NCBI RefSeq assembly: GCF_004769635.1
Contig: NZ_RQGH01000007.1
Span: 62,001 to 126,000 of the forward strand
Source: Leptospira jelokensis
GTDB lineage: Bacteria > Spirochaetota > Leptospiria > Leptospirales > Leptospiraceae
DNA length: 64,000 nt
Direction of reading: 5' to 3'
The position numbers and the translations under genes are program-made. The first letter of the stretch is position 1. Every line of letters begins with the position of its first letter. Shown here piece by piece: positions 36,942 through 43,714 of this stretch. The notes beneath the pieces were generated by a model. The model did no database searches and was not told the origin of the DNA. It was given only the letters and a program-made list of their open reading frames with translations.

Positions 36942-38611
36942 ATGGTTTTGAGTAAACTTAAGTCTTCTTTTTTGAAAACTTTGATGGTAGTTTTGTCCCC
37001 TTCTTTTGGTTTCCCTGTAACGTAAATTTTATCACCAAAGAATGTAAGCTCTGAATTTTCTTCCACAGGTTCTTCGGTTCTTTTTTCAAAGGTTAGGTCT
37101 GATTTAAAACGAGACACATGGTATTTATCTTTTACCTTTTCAATCACGTAAATTTTATCTTCGCGGTTGATCATCGGTGTTCGCCAGAAAATATCAGCGG
37201 ACTCACTTGTTTTTTTCACACCCAATTTATCTGGGTCAAGCAACACAAGTTTGTGTTTACGTGTTTCCACTTTTTCACCGTCATAACCGAGCACTAACAC
37301 TCCTTGGTTTGCGATTTCCTTGAACTCTTTAGAACAAATATTATTGTAAGGGCTTTTGAAGAGGGCATCGTCTTTTGCTGGATCAATTGCCCAAAGTTCA
37401 TTCGAATAATGACCATCTGTATCATATTTGATGAACTTCATAAAAAGAATTTTGTTGTTCACAACGTTATCACTTTGTTCTTCTTTTTTCTTTAGTTCTT
37501 CTTTCGTTTGAGCAAGTTCTGTTTTTAATTCTTCAACTTTTGCTTCCACCTTTTGGACAGCGTCTTCTTTTTTCCCACTGTCTCCCGTAGTGGTAGTCCC
37601 TGTTCTTGCCTCTTCTTTTTTGGCAATCTGTTCTTCTTTTTTACTTAACTCTTCTTTTTTGGCTTCAACAGCTTGGGTCTTTTGATCTGTATCTTTTTTT
37701 TCTTGTTCGATCTTTTTGATTTCTTCCGTTTTTTTCTCGATCTCAGTTTTGTTTTTTACCGGATCTTTTTTTAATTCATTCAGGCTTGCCACTGCTTCTG
37801 CTTCTTGTTTTTTAAGAGCATCTTTTTTGTCTTGGAGTTCTTTTCCTTCTTTGGACACTTCATCTTTTTTGTCTTGCAATACCTTTTTTTCTTCTTTCAG
37901 TTTATCGGTTTGCAACTTGTCCATTTTTTTGGCTTCGTCTTCCATTTTCTGTTTGGTAGCAGGATCTTTTTCTTTGTCCTTCACCGTTTTGTTTACATCT
38001 TTTTCCAACTCATCTGTGGTCACATCTTTCCCACTGTCTTTTAAGATGTTCCCTTCGATGGGAATGATGATTTGTGTTTTGCCAGGCCAATTTTTATAAA
38101 CAGTATCAATTCCCAATTTATCAGGGGAAGTTGCAGCAGTTACACCCGCAGTGTATTTTTTGGAAAAGAATTTTGCATCTTTACGGTGTGTTGCGTTATA
38201 GTACAGAATGTACTGTGCAAGAGTTTCTGCATTACTTGCTTTGTATTGGAAAGATTTTTCGATGTAGGATGCAAGGATCCGAGCAATGGAATTTACGTGA
38301 TCAAAACTTTGGGTTTCAGAGATGGATAGGATGTCTGCGCCCAATTTCCCATCAGGTCCTGGTAAGATCCTTTGGATTTTTACGCCATCTACACTGGCAG
38401 TATCTTCTTTTGACAAAGTTTCAGCGAGTTTTTTCCCCGTTTCTGTATTTTCTTGGATGATGTCATCAGAGGCCTTTCGTAAGGAACGATTGATGAATTC
38501 AATTTTTTTGGAACCCTTGATTTCGGATTCACCGAGTGGGGCTTTGGATTGGGCTGTCAGAGAAAAACCGACAACAATTAGGCATAAAATGATGGAACGA
38601 GAGATTCTCAT
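36932..38611 (-). CDS. P83/100-family protein
   Basis: 559 residues with a signal peptide (MRISRSIILCLIVVGFSLTAQS). Residues about 100-185 (HVNSIARILASYIEKSFQYK, AETLAQYILYYNATHRKD, IDTVYKNWPGKTQIIIPI) match the conserved head of the Borrelia P83/100 family. Residues about 200-390 form a long Lys/Glu coiled coil. The C-terminal 170 residues appear to be a beta-propeller or beta-sandwich region (IYVIEKVKDKYHVSRFKSD, FFGDKIYVTGKPKEG). P83/100 is a conserved spirochaete surface or periplasmic antigen of unknown function. It is monocistronic; its stop lies within the MFS remnant's conserved region. Confidence 0.85.
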   Translation of the reverse strand: MRISRSIILCLIVVGFSLTAQSKAPLGESEIKGSKKIEFINRSLRKASDDIIQENTETGKKLAETLSKEDTASVDGVKIQRILPGPDGKLGADILSISETQSFDHVNSIARILASYIEKSFQYKASNAETLAQYILYYNATHRKDAKFFSKKYTAGVTAATSPDKLGIDTVYKNWPGKTQIIIPIEGNILKDSGKDVTTDELEKDVNKTVKDKEKDPATKQKMEDEAKKMDKLQTDKLKEEKKVLQDKKDEVSKEGKELQDKKDALKKQEAEAVASLNELKKDPVKNKTEIEKKTEEIKKIEQEKKDTDQKTQAVEAKKEELSKKEEQIAKKEEARTGTTTTGDSGKKEDAVQKVEAKVEELKTELAQTKEELKKKEEQSDNVVNNKILFMKFIKYDTDGHYSNELWAIDPAKDDALFKSPYNNICSKEFKEIANQGVLVLGYDGEKVETRKHKLVLLDPDKLGVKKTSESADIFWRTPMINREDKIYVIEKVKDKYHVSRFKSDLTFEKRTEEPVEENSELTFFGDKIYVTGKPKEGDKTTIKVFKKEDLSLLKTIAP

Positions 38612-38734
38612 TGTTTCCTCACGAAATTAGGTTTCAGATGCCCACAAGATTAACAACCTTTCCGATTCTGCAAAGCAAGTTTTAGAATAAAAATCTATTT
38701 ACCAGGGGGGTGGAATTCAAAATTCTGTGGGAGA

Positions 38735-39832
38735 ATGCCTACTTTTACTCATAGAATCTACAATTTTAATGCTGGTCCCGCCATGCTGCCCACGGAAGTT
38801 ATGGAAGAAGCCCAGGCCGATTTCCTCAATTACAAAGGAAGTGGAATGTCGGTTATGGAAATGAGCCATAGAGAGAAACATTTCCAAACCATACTCGACG
38901 AATCGATTGCCGATTTACGTGAACTTTTGCATTTACCTTCTCGTTATGCGGTCGTTTACTTTCCCGGTGGAGCAACTTTACAATTTTCAGCCATTCCCTT
39001 CAATTATTTAGTATCTGGGGATTCTGCCGATTTTGCTTTAACTGGTGTTTGGGCGAAGAAAGCCTTTGAAGAAGCAAAAAAATTCTATCCCAATGTTAAG
39101 TCCATCTTCGATGGAGCTCCTTCCAAATACATGGAACTTCCTACCATCACCGATGAATCTGTAAATGATGGTGCCAAATACGTTTACATTACTTCCAATA
39201 ATACAATTTATGGAACTCGTTACAAAACGTTTCCTAAATTAAAAAAAGCCCCCCTCATCGCGGATATGACAAGTGAACTCCTTAGCCGGAAGTTGAACAT
39301 TGAAGATTTTTCCGTTCTCTTTGCGGGTGCACAAAAAAACATTGGTCCTTCTGGACTTACTCTAGTCATTTATGATAAAGAACGACTGCCTGAGGTTCCC
39401 CATCCCATTCCAAACTTAATGAATTTTTCACTGATGGAAAAAAATGGATCTTTGTACAACACTCCTCCCACTTATTCCATTTATATCGCAGGTTTGGTCT
39501 TTAAGTATTTAAAACGAAAAGGTGGCCTTTCTGTGATGGAAGAAACCAATGAAAGGAAAGCAAAGAAGTTATATGATGCGATCGATGCTTCTTCTCTTTT
39601 TTATGCTCCAGTGCCAGAAGCTTTCCGCTCTGCCATGAATGTGGTTTTCCGTAGCCATAACGATGGTTTGGATTCCAAATTTTTAAAACTTGCCGAAGAA
39701 CAAGGGTTTGCTGGTTTAAAAGGTTACCGTGATGTTGGAGGATTTCGAGCCAGTATCTACAATGCGATGCCAGAAGAAGGTGTCGACGCCCTTGTCTCGT
39801 TTATCAAAGAATTTGAAAGGACCAATGGTTAG
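38735..39832 (+). CDS. serC: Phosphoserine aminotransferase
   Basis: 365 residues. YNFNAGPAMLPTEVMEEA, MSVMEMSHREK, FPGGATLQFS, and the PLP-Lys in FAGAQKNIGPSG (near 199) are SerC signatures. It converts 3-phosphohydroxypyruvate to phosphoserine and acts also in pyridoxine synthesis in some bacteria. GGGAGA lies very close to the ATG. The following secreted-protein gene overlaps its last 8 bases. Confidence 0.98.
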   Translation: MPTFTHRIYNFNAGPAMLPTEVMEEAQADFLNYKGSGMSVMEMSHREKHFQTILDESIADLRELLHLPSRYAVVYFPGGATLQFSAIPFNYLVSGDSADFALTGVWAKKAFEEAKKFYPNVKSIFDGAPSKYMELPTITDESVNDGAKYVYITSNNTIYGTRYKTFPKLKKAPLIADMTSELLSRKLNIEDFSVLFAGAQKNIGPSGLTLVIYDKERLPEVPHPIPNLMNFSLMEKNGSLYNTPPTYSIYIAGLVFKYLKRKGGLSVMEETNERKAKKLYDAIDASSLFYAPVPEAFRSAMNVVFRSHNDGLDSKFLKLAEEQGFAGLKGYRDVGGFRASIYNAMPEEGVDALVSFIKEFERTNG

Positions 39833-40463
39833 GAACACAATCCTATTATTTTCCCTCACTCTCGCCTGTGAGGTGTATGCCCATTCTATTTGGATTCCCG
39901 AAGGCAATTTTGGTTATGAAGTGGCACGAGACTGTTACAAACCACTGCGTAGTGAAACTCTTATAAAAGCCATCAGTCCCAACCTTCTGAATTTGGACAG
40001 GGGCAAGATGGCCATCTATGCAAAAGAGTCCGCTGAATTGCGATTGGACTCATTGGATTGCCTCCTAACAAACATAAAACAAACGGAATCGGAAAGGCCA
40101 ATCGGCGAATTGTTAACCCCGTCCGTCCAATCTGGATTCCAACTGGAAGAACTTTTTTTCCAAACGGAATGGAGGATCTTACTCTCCGAAAATAGACCCT
40201 ATCCCTTAACTCCGAGTGAGTTGTCATTAGCCAAACAGTGGTTAGAATCTCATATTGAGATCAAACGCGAAATTTTGAATCTCACCATCGAATACCTCAC
40301 CGAAAAAAATCCAAACTCGAGAAGGGACCGGTATTTGGATTTATTCACAGGGTATTATGGAAGTTTGTTACGAGAAAGGGATAAATTTTTACTCTCCCTT
40401 TCTGTTGAAAGTTATTCATCTTACACCGAAGCCCTAAAACAAAGAAAGGAAACATCCGAATGA
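39825..40463 (+). CDS. Exported hypothetical protein
   Basis: 212 residues from ATG 39825, whose signal peptide MVRNTILLFSLTLACEVYA (cleavage after VYA) supports this start; the frame is open further upstream inside serC. The mature protein is mostly helical (for example SELSLAKQWLESHIEIKREILNLT) with no family I recognise. It overlaps serC by eight bases and rpiB by four (ATGA), so it belongs to a serC-hyp-rpiB-LamG chain. Confidence 0.75.
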   Translation: MVRNTILLFSLTLACEVYAHSIWIPEGNFGYEVARDCYKPLRSETLIKAISPNLLNLDRGKMAIYAKESAELRLDSLDCLLTNIKQTESERPIGELLTPSVQSGFQLEELFFQTEWRILLSENRPYPLTPSELSLAKQWLESHIEIKREILNLTIEYLTEKNPNSRRDRYLDLFTGYYGSLLRERDKFLLSLSVESYSSYTEALKQRKETSE

Positions 40464-40897
40464 AAGAAAAAATTGGAATCGCCTCTGATCATGGAGGATT
40501 TGCTCTCAAAGAATTCCTCAGGAAAAGTCTCGAGGAAACCTATGAAATGGTCGATTACGGTACTAAGAGCGAAGAGTCCGTTGACTACCCAACCATCATT
40601 GGAGACGCCTGCCGAAAGGTACTTTCCAATGAAGTCCCAAGACTCATCGCCCTTTGTGGTACGGGCATTGGAGCATCCATTGCAGCCAACCGTCTGAAAG
40701 GCATTCGAGCGGCCCTTTGCCATGATGAGTTTACGGCGGAAATGTCCAAACGCCATAACAATGCCAATGTACTCGTTTTAGGGGGAAGGGTTCTCGGGAC
40801 AGATTTAGCTCTGAGGATTGTGAAAAAATGGATCGAAACAGAATTCGAAGGTGGAAGGCACCAAAAACGTTTGGGGCTTATCGAAGAGCAGTCTTAA
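40460..40897 (+). CDS. rpiB: Ribose-5-phosphate isomerase B
   Basis: 145 residues. IASDHGGFALKEFLR at the N-terminus, the catalytic Cys in LCGTGIGASIAANR (near 70), RAALCHDEFTAEMSKRHN and ANVLVLGGRVLG are the RpiB/LacAB pattern. It interconverts ribose-5-phosphate and ribulose-5-phosphate. It starts with an ATGA overlap. Its last 70 bases overlap the next gene in another frame. Confidence 0.97.
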   Translation: MKEKIGIASDHGGFALKEFLRKSLEETYEMVDYGTKSEESVDYPTIIGDACRKVLSNEVPRLIALCGTGIGASIAANRLKGIRAALCHDEFTAEMSKRHNNANVLVLGGRVLGTDLALRIVKKWIETEFEGGRHQKRLGLIEEQS

Positions 40898-42567
40898 TCA
40901 CGCTAACCTTCCTTTTTGGTGGAACCTCCCTTTTTTCCTGGGAAGTCCCCAAAAAGGAAACCGTAAACCTAAGCCTTTGGAAAAAGATTGGTGTTGTTGA
41001 ACACAAAGAACCTGGCAAAAAAAATACCTTAAAACCCAAAGAGAACATCCCTCGTTACGGAGAATTGTTTTTTGATTTTGAGGGGGAACCAAACGAACCT
41101 TCTCTCACCGAATCAGGTTATTTGTTTCCATCCAAATCCATTTCGGTCACCGCATCTTCCTACCTCGAAGACAAAAATACCCATTTTTTTGGAAGGAAGT
41201 CAGCGTATTTTTCAGGTAGACGAAACCAAATCCATCTTTCTGTTTCAGGTAACCCGCTTTTTGGAACCCACCCCGATCCATTTAGCATCTCCATCCCAGT
41301 CCGAATTGGTGAACAAGGCACAGGGTCAGTGATACTCGACCGCACAGTGTACGTAAAAGGGAAAAAATATGGCATCTCACTTGAGTTAAACGAAGGCCGT
41401 CCTACTTTATACGTAAACAACCTATTACAAAAAACAGAATCTAAAACGATCAGTTTTGTTTTAGAATCTTCTCAAAAAATAAAACGCCAAACTTGGGAAG
41501 TGATTTCCATTTACTTTGATACGCTAAACCACCGTTATGTTTTGTATCAAAATGGAATCGAAACTGCTGAATATGAAAACAAAGCAAGTGACACCATTGG
41601 ATTTGGATTTCCTGAGAATGACTCAACGCCATTAATTTTAGGAAAATCATTTTACGGAAATTTAGATGGGTTTCATATCCACAAAGGGGAACCAGAAGTT
41701 AGTTATACGAAATTTGAATCAGTTCGTTTTGATGATGATACAAAATTAGCATCCATGGAAGGTAACTACGCGGTCTCTCCCGTTTTAGAAACCAAATATA
41801 GTAATTCCAGCTTACAACAAATCCATTGGAACATTGACAAACCCAAAGATACGATGCTTGAATTGTACTTTCGAGGTTCCAATCAAAAATTTAACGAAAC
41901 AAGTTCTTTAGAATGGACAAGGATTCAGTCTCCTACTTCGGAATTGCCCAAACAAAAGTTCAAATACTACCAATGGAAAATTTGGTTTCGACCAGATCCT
42001 ATGGGAAAAACAGTACCAAATGTCCGATCACTTAGCTTCGATTATTTGGAGCAGTCTCCACCGGATGTCCCCACCCTCTTTCGTTTGGATCCCAATCCTT
42101 CCAATGGGCAAAAGAGATCCGTTTGTTTTTTATGGAATTCCAATCATGAAAAGGAAGTTCAAAATGGTGGAGGTTACATCATCCACTTTGGTCTCCTTCC
42201 TAGTCGGATGATTGGTTCTGTTTATGTGAAAAAAGACAAAGGGAATGCACTGTCAAAAATCGATGGACAGGAAGAGAATTCTGGGTTTCGCAACAAACGT
42301 TTTTGTATCGATGAAGAAACCTTGATTGCCAATATCTATATTCCAGAGGGCGAGCTTACATCTGAAGAATTTAGGCACTTGAGTGACCAAGTTGATTTTT
42401 CCAGAAAGGAAAAACGTGGGCATTTGTTCCAACCTGGACTCACTTACTATTTTAGAATCTCAGCATACAACCGTTATCTGAACGAATGGGATTCCAAAGA
42501 CCAAAGGAGTGCTCTTTCGGCCCCAATTTCATTCAGTTTCCCCAAAGAAGTTTCTCACTTGAAGTAA
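40828..42567 (+). CDS. Exported LamG/concanavalin-like domain protein
   Basis: 579 residues. The ATG at 40828 is the only plausible start; it lies inside rpiB and yields an N-terminus with a long basic n-region and a hydrophobic core (RAVLITLTFLFGGTSLFS). Residues about 95-290 look like a LamG/concanavalin-A-like beta-sandwich (FSISIPVRIGEQGTGSVILD, YVLYQNGIETAEYEN, LILGKSFYGNLDGFHIHKG). A second beta-rich part follows (about 300-560, Fn3-like, YYFRISAYNRY). Likely a periplasmic or surface carbohydrate- or protein-binding protein. The 3' end overlaps the convergent PIN gene by 39 bases. Confidence 0.8.
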   Translation: MDRNRIRRWKAPKTFGAYRRAVLITLTFLFGGTSLFSWEVPKKETVNLSLWKKIGVVEHKEPGKKNTLKPKENIPRYGELFFDFEGEPNEPSLTESGYLFPSKSISVTASSYLEDKNTHFFGRKSAYFSGRRNQIHLSVSGNPLFGTHPDPFSISIPVRIGEQGTGSVILDRTVYVKGKKYGISLELNEGRPTLYVNNLLQKTESKTISFVLESSQKIKRQTWEVISIYFDTLNHRYVLYQNGIETAEYENKASDTIGFGFPENDSTPLILGKSFYGNLDGFHIHKGEPEVSYTKFESVRFDDDTKLASMEGNYAVSPVLETKYSNSSLQQIHWNIDKPKDTMLELYFRGSNQKFNETSSLEWTRIQSPTSELPKQKFKYYQWKIWFRPDPMGKTVPNVRSLSFDYLEQSPPDVPTLFRLDPNPSNGQKRSVCFLWNSNHEKEVQNGGGYIIHFGLLPSRMIGSVYVKKDKGNALSKIDGQEENSGFRNKRFCIDEETLIANIYIPEGELTSEEFRHLSDQVDFSRKEKRGHLFQPGLTYYFRISAYNRYLNEWDSKDQRSALSAPISFSFPKEVSHLK

Positions 42568-42918
42568 AGGATGAGACGGTTTTTCCTTTTTTGAACATTC
42601 ATAAAACACATCCATTCCTTGGCTAAGGGCAATCACTTGTTCTAAGCCAAGTCCTTCCGCAAGCAGTAATTCCGATCGAATTTCATCCATAGAAACCGAA
42701 AAAATCCCATCAGTAAGATCTTCGATGTTACGGAGGATCATTCGTTTTTGTTCCAAAGTGATGTTTCCTAAACTTAATAAGAGTAAATGAATGGAATGAG
42801 CAGAGGTAAAAAAACGGGAAAAAGAATCCATTTCCCCCAAAAGAATTTGCATTAGGTGGTTTTTTCTTTCAGAGCGAATGAGGGCTTCTAAAAAAGATGC
42901 ATCGAGAAAGAGTTTCAA
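42529..42918 (-). CDS. PIN-fold protein (VapC-like), catalytic residues mostly lost
   Basis: 129 residues from TTG 42918. The N-terminus LFLDASFLEALI is the first PIN strand with the first acidic residue. The usual middle Glu (S-x-x-T-x-x-E-L) reads SAHSIHLLLLSL, and the DalIAa-type Asp reads GLGLEQVIAL (Glu replaces Asp). So only the first Asp is clearly conserved. It overlaps the RHH gene by four bases (TTGA), the layout of a vapBC-type pair. As VapC toxins cleave RNA with four acids, this one may be a catalytically impaired relative or have a changed role. Convergent with LamG, 39-base overlap. Confidence 0.7.
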   Translation of the reverse strand: MKLFLDASFLEALIRSERKNHLMQILLGEMDSFSRFFTSAHSIHLLLLSLGNITLEQKRMILRNIEDLTDGIFSVSMDEIRSELLLAEGLGLEQVIALSQGMDVFYECSKKEKPSHPLLQVRNFFGETE

Positions 42919-43106
42919 GAAAGGATCTCCGTCAAATTTTGGATCGCTTTCCTACGAAGGAGTTCTGACTTCTGGATGATTTCATTTTTTAAGGCCAACC
43001 GAATGAGTTCACCTTGCGAAATTCCCCTTCTCGTCGCTTCATTTTTTAATAAAATTTGTTCCTCTTCGGAAAGTAAAATTTGAAATCGTTTGTCAATTTT
43101 TGCCAT
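42915..43106 (-). CDS. Ribbon-helix-helix protein (VapB-like antitoxin)
   Basis: 63 residues: a predicted strand (DKRFQILLS), then helices EEQILLKNEATRRG and SQGELIRLALKNEII, the MetJ/Arc-type ribbon-helix-helix pattern, followed by a basic C-terminal helix that would contact the PIN partner. One base overlap with the TPR gene upstream (TAATG) and four with the PIN gene downstream. Confidence 0.75.
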   Translation of the reverse strand: MAKIDKRFQILLSEEEQILLKNEATRRGISQGELIRLALKNEIIQKSELLRRKAIQNLTEILS

Positions 43107-43714
43107 TAATCTTCTTCTTCCAATTCCTTTTCGGCTTTTTCATACTTTCGCCAATACAAACTCGCATCCTTCCATTGACCGAGTGATTCATATAAAGACG
43201 CAACATTATAGTATGCTTCTGTGAGTCGATAATCAAGTTTCACAGCCTTCAAAAAAAGTTTTATCGATTTTTCCTTATTATCAGAAAACCATTCACTAAA
43301 TGCCCAAAGGTAGTACCATCGACCTAAATTGGGATCTCTTGGCCTTACCTTTTCCAAATGTAAAACATTTTCTTGGAAAATCTTTGAGGCTAAATTATAA
43401 TTTTTTTGAATGATTTTGGCTTTGTTGATTCGATCTTCGGCAGGTTCTTCAGGTTTTGGAACAACCATATCATTTCGATACAAAAGTGCCTTCGCATACA
43501 ATAATTTAAAATACAATTCATTTTGACTTAGTTCCAAGTACCTTTCAAGATAAGGAATGGAAGTGGTTTCATCGTCAACTTTATGTAATCCATAAATTTG
43601 TTTTTTTAGTGCAGTGGTTTCTTCTTTTTTTTTACTCCCACCAGCAAACACTGGCAAAGCGATCAATGCAAAAATGCAAAAGAATCTAAAAATACAAATA
43701 ATAATTTTGTCCAT
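43106..43714 (-). CDS. Exported TPR-like protein
   Basis: 202 residues with an N-terminal signal peptide (CIFRFFCIFALIALPVFA) and a C-terminal region with TPR-like pairs (RLTEAYYNVASLYESLGQWKDASLYWRKYEKA). The first ATG (43714) overlaps the 3' end of the sensor gene by 29 bases. It precedes the RHH gene with a one-base overlap. Unknown function; a helper of an envelope complex is a guess. Confidence 0.75.
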   Translation of the reverse strand: MDKIIICIFRFFCIFALIALPVFAGGSKKKEETTALKKQIYGLHKVDDETTSIPYLERYLELSQNELYFKLLYAKALLYRNDMVVPKPEEPAEDRINKAKIIQKNYNLASKIFQENVLHLEKVRPRDPNLGRWYYLWAFSEWFSDNKEKSIKLFLKAVKLDYRLTEAYYNVASLYESLGQWKDASLYWRKYEKAEKELEEED

